From positions 1-41,104 of IMG/VR virus record IMGVR_UViG_3300050821_010452: 41,104 nt of DNA; one strand, given 5' to 3'. Shown here one piece after another: positions 14,352 to 23,459 of this stretch. Under the pieces are notes generated by a model. It saw only the letters and a list, made by a program, of their open reading frames with translations, was not told the DNA's origin and ran no database searches. The stretch's first letter is position 1, and every line of letters starts with the position of its first letter. A program made the position numbers and the translations under genes. Source of the stretch: a virus.

Positions 14352-14577
14352 ATCCATATCGAATTGGATCCACCACGGTTCACGCACTGTGCTGTGCGCC
14401 ACGGTGCGCGGACCATATCGAATCCAAAAGGTACTTCCGGCGGGGTGGGCCCTAGACAGGTTCCGGCACTAAGGCTTCTTTGTGACCCTCAGTAAAAATG
14501 TTATTCTCTACAAAATCCAGGGGCTAGGCGAATGATTCCTGTCCCATCCATATCGAATTCAATTCGGTACGGTTGGC
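14352..14577 (+). repeat. Repeats upstream of the terminase genes, packaging-site candidate
   Basis: The gap 14183-14586 has no plausible gene. It contains CCATATCGAAT three times in direct orientation (14354, 14413, 14548). The first and third copies extend to a 32-bp imperfect repeat, 14352-14383 against 14546-14577, with 24 identical bases including ACGGTT at the same place. CGATATGG, the inverted half, lies at the terminase small-subunit start (14582-14589). CCACGGT also occurs twice (about 14373 and 14399). Iterated sites just before a Nu1/GpA pair fit cos/pac binding sites for the small subunit. Confidence 0.55.
14480..14507 (+). promoter_or_regulatory. Candidate promoter for the late operon
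   Basis: TTGTGA at 14480-14485 and TATTCT at 14502-14507 are separated by 16 bases, about 80 bases before the terminase small-subunit gene and inside the repeat-bearing gap. This is a fair match to a sigma-70-type promoter. It could drive packaging and head genes, if transcription does not simply run through from the lysis cassette. Confidence 0.35.
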
Positions 14578-14586
14578 CTGCGCGAT

Positions 14587-14982
14587 ATGGCTAGGCCACC
14601 GCAACTTATACGATTGACAGTCTCGGCCGCGGCAGTGGAGTTCGGTCTGGATCGCAACACGCTCACTAAACGACTCAAGCGCGCCGACGTCGAACCGGGC
14701 ACTGACGGCCGATACTCAATCCAGCAGATTGTCTCGGCTCTATACGATGACGCGAGCTCCGAGCGAACCCGGCTCTACCGCGAGCAGGCTGATAAGCTGG
14801 CGCTGGAGAACGCCAAGTCGCGGATGGAAACGATCGACGTGGAGACGGTTTACAAAGCTTACGAGGGCGTGTTTATCGCGATACGTCAGACGATTTTAGC
14901 GTCGAACCTGAACGACATAGAGAAATCTGAGATCCTCGGGAACCTCCGGCATGACACGACAGAAGCCCGTCCCGCCGAATAA
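14587..14982 (+). CDS. terS: Terminase small subunit, lambda Nu1-like
   Basis: 131 residues. The N-terminus is a winged HTH (LTVSAAAVEFGLDRNTLTKRL at about 9-30, then a GRYSIQQIVSALY wing), as in Nu1 of lambda. A long helix with SERTRLYREQADKLALENAK follows, the usual oligomerisation segment. The small subunit binds the packaging site and loads the large subunit. The repeats immediately upstream are its probable targets. It overlaps the large-subunit gene by 32 bases. Confidence 0.8.
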   Translation: MARPPQLIRLTVSAAAVEFGLDRNTLTKRLKRADVEPGTDGRYSIQQIVSALYDDASSERTRLYREQADKLALENAKSRMETIDVETVYKAYEGVFIAIRQTILASNLNDIEKSEILGNLRHDTTEARPAE

Positions 14983-16882
14983 GATCCTGGCCAAGATCCG
15001 CGCCAAGCACGCGCTGATTCTGGAGTTGCCGTCACCAATGCTGCCAAGCGAATGGGCGGATCAATACCGGATCCTGTCCCGGGAAGCCAACAGCAAGGGC
15101 GGAAAGTTTACTAGCCTCCCATGGCAACGGGAGCCGATCGACGAGCTGATCAATCCCGAGGTGCAAGGTACGGTCATGCAATGGGCGAGCCAGGTCACCG
15201 GCAAGACCGAGACCGTGAACAACGCCACCGGCTACTTTATCCAGCATCGCCCGCGGCCGATCCTCAACATTCAATACTCGATCGAAATGGCGCAGACCTG
15301 GAGTAAAGACAGACTGGCGCCCATGCTCCGCGATACGCCGATCTTGCGCGGCCTCGTACGCGACAGCAAGAGCCGGCAGGACGGCGAGGCCTCCACGATG
15401 CTGCACAAAACCTATCCCGGCGGCCGGATCACGATTGTCGGGAGCAACTCGGCTGCCGGACTCGCGTCCCGCCCGATTGGGTTTGTCCAGGGAGACGAGA
15501 TTGACCGGTGGGAGGCCTCAGCCGGCGAGGAAGGCGATCCATGGTCGCTGGCGCTCGTCAGGACCGAAAGTTTTCCGGATGCGGTCTGGATGATGACCAG
15601 CACGCCGACCATTAAAGGAATCTCTCGCATCGAAAAAGAGATGGCGCACAGCGACAAACGGATGTGGTTTGTCCCGTGCGTTCATTGCAGACACTGGTTT
15701 GTTATGCAGTGGAAAGACGTCCGGTGGCCGGAGGGCGAACCACAGAACGCCTACCTGGAATGTCCCGGCTGCCACCAGAGCATCTCTGACGAGCAGCGTA
15801 TAGAAATGGTAGCCAAAGGAGAATGGAGGCCTACGGCGCCGTTCACTGGGATCCGCGGCTATCTGCTCAACGGAATTGTTGCTCTGTTTAAAGCCAAGCG
15901 CGGGTTCAAGAACCGGTTACACCAGGCGGCGGTCGGGTTTCTCAAAGCAAAAAAGAGCGGCGTCCAAACGCTCAAGGTCTGGACCAATACGTTCCTGGCT
16001 GAGACGTGGGAGGAAGAATACGACCGGACTCCGGAACCGGAGCTGTTGTACTCCAGGCGTGAATCCTATGCGACTGATGATGCGATAGTCCTCCCGGAGC
16101 GGTGCGTAGTCCTGGCGGTCGGCGCGGATGTGCAAGCTGATCGGATTGAGGCGGAGATCTCCGGCTGGGGTGCGGGCGAGGAAAGCTGGGGGATTGAGTA
16201 CCAGGTGTTCCGCGGGAACATCGCCCAATGGACAATCTGGAATGAATTCGACGCCTGGATCCAATCCAAGTTTCGGCATGTGTCCGGTCACGAGCTCGCA
16301 CCGGCCGTTGTTGCGATCGACTCCGCGCATAACGGGAAAATGGTTTATGCATTTGCCCAGCGCTGCGCGCCGCGGGCGGTGTTTGCTGTCAGAGGCGTCG
16401 GCACTGGAGGAATGCCGTGGGTGACTGGATCCAAGACCCGGTCACGATTGAAGCTGGCTAAGGTGAACACAGCCAAGGAAACAATCTACTCCAGGCTCAA
16501 ACTGATCGATCATGGGCCTGGCTACTGCCATTTCCCGGAGACGTACAGTTTGGAATGGTTCCAGCAACTAACTAGTGAGCGGATGATCACACGCTATCGC
16601 TCCGGAATTCCGGAACGGCATTTTGAGGCGCAAGGTCGCAATGAGGCGCTTGATTGTAGGGTCTACGCGATGGCCGGGATTGAACTCTTGCACCCGAACT
16701 ACCGTAAGATCACCCGCAGCCTGGCAGTCAAGGAGGCAGAGCAGACAGAGCCGGCGAGTGAGCCGCACCCACACAGCGTTCCAGCGCAGTCGGTAGCAGC
16801 ACAGCAGCAGCAAGGAACAGCGAAACAGGCAGTTGTCCGCAGAGTTGTGCGCCGAGCAAGCGGCTGGATGCGGGGCATGTAA
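14951..16882 (+). CDS. terL: Terminase large subunit, lambda GpA family
   Basis: 643 residues, a normal length for GpA. The ATPase part has SQVTGKTE at about 80-87 as the P-loop and FVQGDEID at about 178-185 as Walker B. A zinc knuckle (CVHCRHW and LECPGCHQ) lies at about 238-275. The nuclease domain begins near residue 395 with AVGADVQADRIEAEISGWG and contains VAIDSAHNGK further on; both Asp residues fit the metal site. It cuts concatemers and pumps DNA into proheads. GpA-type enzymes usually work on cos ends, so this phage may have cohesive ends. The C-terminus is Gln/Arg-rich. Confidence 0.95.
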   Translation: MTRQKPVPPNKILAKIRAKHALILELPSPMLPSEWADQYRILSREANSKGGKFTSLPWQREPIDELINPEVQGTVMQWASQVTGKTETVNNATGYFIQHRPRPILNIQYSIEMAQTWSKDRLAPMLRDTPILRGLVRDSKSRQDGEASTMLHKTYPGGRITIVGSNSAAGLASRPIGFVQGDEIDRWEASAGEEGDPWSLALVRTESFPDAVWMMTSTPTIKGISRIEKEMAHSDKRMWFVPCVHCRHWFVMQWKDVRWPEGEPQNAYLECPGCHQSISDEQRIEMVAKGEWRPTAPFTGIRGYLLNGIVALFKAKRGFKNRLHQAAVGFLKAKKSGVQTLKVWTNTFLAETWEEEYDRTPEPELLYSRRESYATDDAIVLPERCVVLAVGADVQADRIEAEISGWGAGEESWGIEYQVFRGNIAQWTIWNEFDAWIQSKFRHVSGHELAPAVVAIDSAHNGKMVYAFAQRCAPRAVFAVRGVGTGGMPWVTGSKTRSRLKLAKVNTAKETIYSRLKLIDHGPGYCHFPETYSLEWFQQLTSERMITRYRSGIPERHFEAQGRNEALDCRVYAMAGIELLHPNYRKITRSLAVKEAEQTEPASEPHPHSVPAQSVAAQQQQGTAKQAVVRRVVRRASGWMRGM

Positions 16883-16904
16883 CATTGACAGCAGCCGCAT
16901 TGGA

Positions 16905-17447
16905 ATGGTTCCACCCATTCTTAATTCCGGGGATACATGGCAATTCAGCGTGTCATGTCCCATTTATCCCGCAAGTGCCGGCTGGATAGCGTCGCTTGTG
17001 ATCGTTGGCCCATCTACTGTTCAGACTTTTTCGGGAACGACGAACGCAAATGGCAGCGATTTCGATTTCCTGATTCCTTTATCGGTTACTGCTTTAATAA
17101 CCCCCGGGCCTTACACTTTCCGGATACGTGTTGCGCGCTCTGGCTTACAATTCACAGCAGAAGAAAGCCGGATCACGGTCGGAAACTCATTCGCTGCGCC
17201 TTATGACGGCCAGAGCGTTGCCGAGAAATCGTTAGTTCTATGCCAGGCTGCGATCGATATGGTGTTGAGCACGGGACTGCAGTCAGCATCAATTCCCGGA
17301 AATTCTTTCTCGAACTTGAGTTTGTCTGAGCTGCTCAGCGCTAAGAAAGACTTACTTGGAACCATAAGAGGCGAAGCCAACGCGCTGCGCATCGCTCAAG
17401 GATTAGGGAGCGGCCGACAGGTTCATGTGAGGTTTACGAATGGCTGA
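16905..17447 (+). CDS. Head-region structural protein, Ig-like N-terminus
   Basis: 180 residues from the ATG at 16905; the frame is open further upstream but overlaps terminase. The N-terminal 95 residues predict a beta-sandwich (SGDTWQFSVSC, IYPASAGWIASLVIVG, PYTFRIRVARSG). The C-terminal part is helical and ends in SELLSAKKDLLGTI and GLGSGRQVHVRF, which recalls the gpW-like C-terminal motif of connector-region proteins encoded between terminase and portal in many prophages. It probably acts at the head-tail junction. The portal gene overlaps its end by 8 bases. Confidence 0.65.
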   Translation: MVPPILNSGDTWQFSVSCPIYPASAGWIASLVIVGPSTVQTFSGTTNANGSDFDFLIPLSVTALITPGPYTFRIRVARSGLQFTAEESRITVGNSFAAPYDGQSVAEKSLVLCQAAIDMVLSTGLQSASIPGNSFSNLSLSELLSAKKDLLGTIRGEANALRIAQGLGSGRQVHVRFTNG

Positions 17448-18969
17448 GTTGATTCTCCCGGCTGGGTACGTCAGAACTCCAGCTCCAGTCTCCCGCCGAA
17501 TGCCATCGGCGTTCAAACGTTCCTATGCCGCAGCCCAGTTAGGAAACCTGTTCAACGACTGGATAACGTCCAACACTGCGGGTGATCAGGAGGCGCGGAC
17601 GGGGCTGCGCGTCATTCGCAACCGAGCCCGAGCTCTGGAACGGGACGACGATTATACGCGCAAGTTTTTGCGAGATCTCGAGGGGAACGTCATCGGCCAC
17701 CAGGGATTCAAGCTGTCGATGAAAGTTAAATCGACGCGCGGGAAGCTTAACAAGACGCTCAATCAGGCGATTGAGGACGCATACGAGGAATGGCGTAAGC
17801 CCGGCAACTATGATGTAAGCGGTCGGTTAAGCGGAGTCGAGGGTGATAAGCTGATCTTGCGCTCGGTGGCGCGGGATGGCGATTGTATGGTGCGACTAGT
17901 GCGCGGGTTCGATAACCCGTTCCGATTCGCCCTCCAGTTGATTGAGGCTGACCAACTGGACGAGAACTACAATTGGAACCTCGCATCGAACAGATTCATT
18001 CGGATGGGCGTTGAGATGGATCAGTGGCGCAAGCCGACTGCTTATCACGTCTGGCGCCAGCACCCTGGCGATCTGTTTCCTGACCTGACCAGGATTATCA
18101 TTCCAGCCAGCGACATCATTCATCCATTTTTGACCGAGCGAATCGGCCAGAGCCGCGGTGTCTCCTGGATGTGTTCCTCGGCGGTGCGCTTGCGCCACTT
18201 GTCTAAGTACGAGGAATCAGAGGTCGTAGCGGCTCGTGTTGCAGCGGCCAAGATGGGTTTCTTTACGACGACCAGTGACCAGGAATACACCGGTGAGGGT
18301 AACGACACCGACGGAACCGTGGTGATGGAGGCTTCGCCCGGGAGCCTAGAACAACTCCCAACTGGAGTAGATTTCAAATCATGGGATCCGCAGCACCCGA
18401 GCGCTAACTACCCGGAATTTCGCAAAGGCATTCTGCGAGGTGTGGCGTGCGGGCTGGGCGTCGGCTACAACACGACGTTCGGCGACCTAGAGGGCGTTAG
18501 CTATTCTAGCTTGCGCGGCGGCGAGCTCGACGAGCGCGATATGTGGCTCGGGGTGCAAGAGTGGTTCTTGTCTCAAGTCAAAAGCCGTGAATTCCTGGAA
18601 TGGCTCAAGCTGGCGATCCTGGCCGGCAAGATCAAGAACGGAGTTACGGTAGGTGACGCTGAGGAACTAGCGAGCTGTGCGCAATGGCGCGGCCGACGCT
18701 GGGCCTGGGTTGATCCGCAAAAGGATATCACGAGCCGCATCATGAGTTCGAACGCTGGCTTTGAATCCAAGACTGCGATCATCGAAAGCCAGGGCGGCGA
18801 CATCAATGACGTCTACGAGGAGCTCGCCGAGGAGAAAGAGTTAGCAGCCGAACTGGGCTTGGAATTCATCACGGACCTCGGCAATCCAATGGAAGCCGGC
18901 AAGCAGCCGATGCAAGCCGATGATTCCAATATCGACGAGACGGTTAAACCAACGCCAACCGATGCCTAA
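17440..18969 (+). CDS. Portal protein, lambda gpB family
   Basis: 509 residues, usual for the lambda portal family. Landmarks are the N-terminal RSYAAAQLGNLFNDW, TGLRVIRNRARALERDDDYTR, the central VARDGDCMVRLVRG and LQLIEADQLDENYNW, VWRQHPGD, and IIHPFLTERIGQSRGVSWM. The C-terminus is acidic and Pro/Thr-rich. Twelve copies form the ring at one capsid vertex through which DNA is packaged and ejected. It is placed exactly between connector and protease/capsid genes as expected. Confidence 0.93.
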   Translation: MAELILPAGYVRTPAPVSRRMPSAFKRSYAAAQLGNLFNDWITSNTAGDQEARTGLRVIRNRARALERDDDYTRKFLRDLEGNVIGHQGFKLSMKVKSTRGKLNKTLNQAIEDAYEEWRKPGNYDVSGRLSGVEGDKLILRSVARDGDCMVRLVRGFDNPFRFALQLIEADQLDENYNWNLASNRFIRMGVEMDQWRKPTAYHVWRQHPGDLFPDLTRIIIPASDIIHPFLTERIGQSRGVSWMCSSAVRLRHLSKYEESEVVAARVAAAKMGFFTTTSDQEYTGEGNDTDGTVVMEASPGSLEQLPTGVDFKSWDPQHPSANYPEFRKGILRGVACGLGVGYNTTFGDLEGVSYSSLRGGELDERDMWLGVQEWFLSQVKSREFLEWLKLAILAGKIKNGVTVGDAEELASCAQWRGRRWAWVDPQKDITSRIMSSNAGFESKTAIIESQGGDINDVYEELAEEKELAAELGLEFITDLGNPMEAGKQPMQADDSNIDETVKPTPTDA

Positions 18970-18980
18970 TGTGAATTGAC

Positions 18981-20849
18981 ATGAGTGATCTAATCAAAAT
19001 GAAGCTTTCGATTCAGCACCGTTCGATCGGCATTCAGTCTGGGGATATTAATAAGGATGCGCGAACGGTTTCACTCTCATTCTCGAGCGAACAACCATAT
19101 GATCGTTGGTGGGGGACTGAGATCCTCGGGCACAATGCCGGGGAAGTGAATCTGAACCGACTGACTAACAAGGCCGCGCTCCTCGATAACCACGACGCGC
19201 GGCGGCAGATCGGCGTGATTGAATCGACGGAGATCAAGGGTGGTAAAGGTTATGCTACTGTCCGCTTCTCCAAAAATCCGGACGCAAACGAAGTTTTCCA
19301 GGACGTTTTGGATGGAATTAAAACCAATGTCTCGGTCGGGTACATGATCGACAAAATGGACATGATTGCCGAAGCCGACGGCAAAAAGACGTATCGGGTA
19401 ACCAGTTGGGAACCGATGGAAATCTCGATGGTGTCAATCCCTGCTGATACGTCAATTGGCGTCGGGAGAGAAGAGCAACTACACGAACGCGATGTGACGA
19501 TTGACGTAACAATAGTTGACAGAACCGAACATTCTAAACCGAGTACAATGGAAACGCAGACCGAGCCGAAGCCTGAAACCAAACCCGAACCAAAGATCGA
19601 GGTAAACCATGAAGCGATTCGTCAAAAGGTTCAGACGGACGAATTAGCTCGCATACGCGCCATTTCCGAAGCTGGGGTTCGATGGCCTCAATTGAAGGAT
19701 CAAGTTGAGGCGGCTCTCAAGTCCGGTATGCCCGTTGATGAGTTTAACAAGCTCGCAATGGATGAGCTCTACAAGACGGCAAATTCAGGGCTGCAAGCCG
19801 GATCCAGCGTGAGTCCTCTCCATGTTCCGAAAAAGGACGCCAAGCGATATTCGGTTTGTGAGGCAATTCGACTATCGGCGGAGGGCAAACTGTCAGGCAT
19901 TGGGCTTGAAATGTCACAGGAAGTCGCCACACGAATCGGGCGCAATCCAAACGGGTTTTTCATTCCTGCCTTTGCTTTTGTTGATCCGCTCGTGGCGGCT
20001 AAGCGCGATCTCGCCACACTCACGAACGCTGGCGGCGGCTACACGGTGGAGACTGAACTGCTCGGCACGGAGTTAGTCGATCTGTTGCGCAACAAGATGT
20101 TCGTCATGGCGGCCGGTGCCCGCTATCTCGGCGGCTTGCAGGGGAATGTGGCAATACCTCGCCAAAGCGGCGCGGGCACAGCTTACTGGATTGCGGAAAA
20201 TGCGGACGTAACCGAATCGGACCAGGCATTCGGCCAGTTTACATTGGCGCCGCACACGCTTTCTGGACAAACGGCTTTCAGCAAACAGTTGCTCACGCAA
20301 TCCTCGATCGATGCGGAAGGATTGGTTCGCAACGACTTAAATACGATTCTCGCTGAAGCCCAAGACCTCGCGGCTCTGGCTGGTTCTGGTGCTGCTGGTC
20401 AACCGACCGGGATCTTGACCACGACCGTAGGAGTCGCGACTGCGGTAACGTTTGGCGCAACGGCAACCTGGGCAAAAATCCTGGCGTTTGAATCCAATGT
20501 CGCGACCTTGAACGCCGACGTGAAAACCATGAAATGGATCACCTCTCCGGGTGTCCGTGGTGCATGGAAGGGCGTTCCCAAGGTCAGTGCTTACCCCGTC
20601 TTCCTTTGGGAGGACGACATGGTCAACGGCTACGGTGCGTTCGCAACAAATCAGATAGCCGGCAACAAGGTCATTTTCGGCAACTGGAGCGATCTCATCA
20701 TCGCCAACTGGGCAGGAATCGATGTTGTTACAGATCCATATACCAAGGCGTCAAGAGGCGAAATTGTGGTTACGATTCGACTGATGGCTGACATCGGGAT
20801 CCGGCGGCCGGCCTCGTTCTGCTACAGCACGGATTCAGGCGCCCAATAA
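18981..20849 (+). CDS. Prohead protease fused to HK97-fold major capsid protein
   Basis: 622 residues holding two domains usually encoded by separate genes. Residues about 8-165 are an HK97-type prohead serine protease (S78) with His71 (LLDNHD) and Ser118 (TNVSVGY). A charged, Pro/Glu-rich linker of about 170-290 acts in place of a scaffold. From about 325 the major capsid protein follows (GGYTVETELLGTELVDLLRN, IPRQSGAGTAYWIAEN, then LSGQTAFSKQLLTQSS), ending with DPYTKASRGEIVVTIRLMADI and RRPASFC. Processing would release mature capsid protein. The fused form is known in some phages. Confidence 0.92.
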   Translation: MSDLIKMKLSIQHRSIGIQSGDINKDARTVSLSFSSEQPYDRWWGTEILGHNAGEVNLNRLTNKAALLDNHDARRQIGVIESTEIKGGKGYATVRFSKNPDANEVFQDVLDGIKTNVSVGYMIDKMDMIAEADGKKTYRVTSWEPMEISMVSIPADTSIGVGREEQLHERDVTIDVTIVDRTEHSKPSTMETQTEPKPETKPEPKIEVNHEAIRQKVQTDELARIRAISEAGVRWPQLKDQVEAALKSGMPVDEFNKLAMDELYKTANSGLQAGSSVSPLHVPKKDAKRYSVCEAIRLSAEGKLSGIGLEMSQEVATRIGRNPNGFFIPAFAFVDPLVAAKRDLATLTNAGGGYTVETELLGTELVDLLRNKMFVMAAGARYLGGLQGNVAIPRQSGAGTAYWIAENADVTESDQAFGQFTLAPHTLSGQTAFSKQLLTQSSIDAEGLVRNDLNTILAEAQDLAALAGSGAAGQPTGILTTTVGVATAVTFGATATWAKILAFESNVATLNADVKTMKWITSPGVRGAWKGVPKVSAYPVFLWEDDMVNGYGAFATNQIAGNKVIFGNWSDLIIANWAGIDVVTDPYTKASRGEIVVTIRLMADIGIRRPASFCYSTDSGAQ

Positions 20850-20881
20850 GCTCTCTGAGCCTAAGCACGCTTTCATTCAAT

Positions 20882-21247
20882 ATGAACGATATCACGTCGA
20901 AAACGATCGCAGCGCTAATTGAGGCGCAATCGATTACCACGACCGCGAGCGGGACCGGAATCGCCACCGCTGGCGCGGTTGGATCGATCAACGTGATTGC
21001 TCGGGTCGGGACACCGACCGGGACCACGCCGACGCTGAGTCTGCAGGTTGAGACCAGCGCGGACAATTCGACTGGTTGGACGGCACTCGGTGCAGCCATG
21101 GCTTACACGACCACTGGTGGAACCAAATCACAGAACGTCGATCCGGCGTCGTCGCTAGGCTTTATCAGGGTGACGGCAACTGTTGGAGGCACGACTCCGG
21201 TCTATCCATTGCTCGTTCTGGCGATCCTGACGCCACAGTACAAGTAA
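20882..21247 (+). CDS. Probable head decoration or minor structural protein
   Basis: 121 residues, rich in Thr, Ala and Gly, all-beta by eye (TLSLQVETSADNSTGWTAL, then GFIRVTATVGGTTPVYPLLV). The pattern 'LQVETSADNSTGWT...' followed by 'RVTATVGG' is common in phage proteins encoded right after the capsid gene. It may decorate the capsid. No closer assignment can be made. Confidence 0.55.
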   Translation: MNDITSKTIAALIEAQSITTTASGTGIATAGAVGSINVIARVGTPTGTTPTLSLQVETSADNSTGWTALGAAMAYTTTGGTKSQNVDPASSLGFIRVTATVGGTTPVYPLLVLAILTPQYK

Positions 21248-21255
21248 GCGGGGCT

Positions 21256-21564
21256 ATGAACCCGGCGATCAAAGCGCGCTTTATCGCAGCGGTTGGTCAT
21301 GCGCAAACTCTTTTCGGTAACACCGCGACAATAGGAGGAGTTGACGTTCCGATTGTCACCGGAACCGTAGTCAGACTGGGCGAGGAATACGGTCCTGGAG
21401 GCATTAACGCTACTCAAGCCATTGCCTTTTCCTATGCGATCGATGGCACGCCGGCGCCCGTCATCGGGCAGCATATCGTGTTCAACGGATTGACCTTTCG
21501 GATTGAGACTATCCAGCAGAATCCAATCATCTGGGAAATCGAGGCTGTGCAGGTGATCAAATAG
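21256..21564 (+). CDS. Head-tail joining protein candidate
   Basis: 102 residues from the ATG at 21256. It carries FGNTATIGGVDVPIVTGTV in the N-terminal half and PVIGQHIVFNGLTFRIETIQ near the C-terminus, resembling the FII-like beta-barrel adaptors that join head and tail in lambda-like phages. The next gene starts directly after its stop. The role is inferred from shape and gene order. Confidence 0.5.
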   Translation: MNPAIKARFIAAVGHAQTLFGNTATIGGVDVPIVTGTVVRLGEEYGPGGINATQAIAFSYAIDGTPAPVIGQHIVFNGLTFRIETIQQNPIIWEIEAVQVIK

Positions 21565-22248
21565 ATGCCGACGAAAATCGAAACCCGGGCATGGAACGCA
21601 ACTTTCGAAAAGTACATGAAGTTGCGGAACTCTACTCGAGAACAGGTAATCCAGGGTAAGGCGGCTGATTTCGCGTTCAAGGTTTACAAGCACTTGCCTC
21701 CTGTTGAGCCTGCCAAGATTGAATTCGAACTGTTGATGTGGAAGACAATCCTGCGGCTGACGTGGTATCGACTTAGTAAAAAGTTCGGGTCCGATGTTCT
21801 CAAAGGCAAGGCGACCAGTAAGCGCCGGCGGGCGATTCATAAAACCGGGAAAACCAAAAAGGCGCTCACTCCGGGCAACAAACTGGTTCGCGACTATGCC
21901 AGAAAACTGATGGCATCGCGTAAAAAGTCAGCTGGCTATCATCGGGTGGCGTTCCTGTTGTTGGGCCAAAAACTGGTGCAATCTGCCGGGCCAACAATTG
22001 ACCTTTCCAGATTTCCGAAGGCAGCAGTCCCAAAAATCAACCCCCGATCGCGACTGACCAGAACGAACTTTTCCAAAACCCATAACGCGTTGCGCACGGT
22101 GGTGCGGACTAACGCGATTGCCCGTGGACTCGAGTGTCCGTCAACCAATGTCGCTGTTGACCGAGCTTTAGCCGACATCAAGAGCGATATGGAAGCCGAA
22201 ATCATAAAGCGACTGGCAAAAGCAAAGCGGGAGGCTGGGTTCAAATGA
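21565..22248 (+). CDS. Basic protein of the head-tail interface, function unknown
   Basis: 227 residues, strongly basic (clusters such as ATSKRRRAIHKTGKTKKA). The N-terminus resembles the minor tail/head-tail adaptor proteins that precede the tail terminator in siphophages. The size is larger than usual and no diagnostic motif is seen. The stop overlaps the next ATG. Confidence 0.5.
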   Translation: MPTKIETRAWNATFEKYMKLRNSTREQVIQGKAADFAFKVYKHLPPVEPAKIEFELLMWKTILRLTWYRLSKKFGSDVLKGKATSKRRRAIHKTGKTKKALTPGNKLVRDYARKLMASRKKSAGYHRVAFLLLGQKLVQSAGPTIDLSRFPKAAVPKINPRSRLTRTNFSKTHNALRTVVRTNAIARGLECPSTNVAVDRALADIKSDMEAEIIKRLAKAKREAGFK

Positions 22249-22661
22249 CTGAGGAAACTGAACTTTTCCTAGTCAGCCTCTTAGAGCCTCTACCTGGGCT
22301 CTCCGGAGTAGTGCCCGTCCGGCAAAGCAAAGCTGATAACCCTCTGGTTCGCCCGATCGTCCTGGTATCGGCCCAGTACCATGAAACGTTGATTCCAAGT
22401 GATCGCCCGGTTGCCCGGATCAATTACGAAGTCATTCTTGAAACCCAAGTAAACGAAACCGATATCGAAACCCACCAGGATTTGATCGGTGTATTAGCAT
22501 TGGGTTTGCCTACTTACGGATTGTTCACCGGCGGCCAGACAACTTTTGACCAAGTATTTTTCGGGCCCATAACGGGTGCTCAGGACACTAAAAACGAATT
22601 GATCAGGTCTTACACTTTTCAGAGCTACCTGGTGGGTAGGTTGACAGTTCCAACACCGTAA
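22245..22661 (+). CDS. Tail terminator/completion protein candidate
   Basis: 138 residues. Alternating strands and helices (VRPIVLVSAQYHETLI, then VARINYEVILETQV, then FQSYLVGRLTV) and its place directly before the tail tube candidate match the tail terminator of siphophages, which caps the tube and joins it to the head. No specific motif confirms this. Confidence 0.45.
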   Translation: MTEETELFLVSLLEPLPGLSGVVPVRQSKADNPLVRPIVLVSAQYHETLIPSDRPVARINYEVILETQVNETDIETHQDLIGVLALGLPTYGLFTGGQTTFDQVFFGPITGAQDTKNELIRSYTFQSYLVGRLTVPTP

Positions 22662-22668
22662 AGAACCT

Positions 22669-23034
22669 ATGTCAGCCACCGTTTATCCATCGACCCTAGG
22701 ATTTACCTGGGGCATCACGACTGCCGAAACCGGGCTCGCGGTTGCGTCTGTTCGCCAGAACGACATGACGACAATCTTTGAGCAAAAGGATAATAACGGC
22801 GAGACGATCGCCGTTGTCAGTCACGATAAAAAAGCGGAGATCACGGTTGAGGGTGAAATTACCGGCGCGTTCACCTGGGCGGCCGGGGTGCCGATTACGA
22901 TTGCCAATATTCTCTCGATCGGCGGGGTGAGCGCTGGCCTTGTGATGTGCAAAAACATTGAGATTACCCAGAGCCGGGATGCAATGAAAAAGTGCACGGT
23001 CAACGCCACCATGTATCCCCTGATTCCTGCTTAA
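22669..23034 (+). CDS. Tail tube protein candidate
   Basis: 121 residues, beta-rich (GETIAVVSHDKKAEITVEGEI, then IEITQSRDAMKKCTVNATMYPLI). The central 'DKKAEITVEGEITGAF' part is typical of small tube proteins of lambda-like and other long-tailed phages. It lies between the terminator candidate and the tail assembly chaperones. Moderately sure by context. Confidence 0.5.
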   Translation: MSATVYPSTLGFTWGITTAETGLAVASVRQNDMTTIFEQKDNNGETIAVVSHDKKAEITVEGEITGAFTWAAGVPITIANILSIGGVSAGLVMCKNIEITQSRDAMKKCTVNATMYPLIPA

Positions 23035-23038
23035 GCTT

Positions 23039-23416
23039 ATGTTTACCCATCGAATCACCAGCACCTACGCAACGGACGAGGGGAACGCCATTTCGGCTCT
23101 CGGTACCTATACCGGGACGGCTGAGGTAGGGTATGACGGCACGGTTGCGGCCACTACTGATCTCGTGGAGGTCGATATCGCGTGGATTAGGGCCAACGTG
23201 CATGCCCTGTTGCTGTACTCGAGTCAAGCGCTCACAATCAAAACGAACAACTCAGGCTCCCCGATTGATACCATCGTATTAACCGCCGGCCAGGCAGTTG
23301 TCTGGGGTTCAGATCATTTGGAAGCTAATCCCGTCGCGCACGACGTCACAAAGCTGTTTCTCTCAAACGACACGGCCAATATTGCCACGGTGAAAATCCG
23401 CGTGTTGGTCGCATAA
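23039..23416 (+). CDS. Conserved phage structural protein, all-beta
   Basis: 125 residues. Contains TAEVGYDGTVAATTDLVEVDIAW, LTIKTNNSGSPIDTIVLTAGQAVVW and DVTKLFLSNDTANIATVKIRVL, a layout I recognise from small beta-sandwich proteins encoded among tail genes of many phages. It may decorate the tail tube. The exact function is unknown. Confidence 0.55.
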   Translation: MFTHRITSTYATDEGNAISALGTYTGTAEVGYDGTVAATTDLVEVDIAWIRANVHALLLYSSQALTIKTNNSGSPIDTIVLTAGQAVVWGSDHLEANPVAHDVTKLFLSNDTANIATVKIRVLVA

Positions 23417-23459
23417 GCTCCGGGGCTCGCTTCCCCATCAATCTAATTTTAAATCCAAG

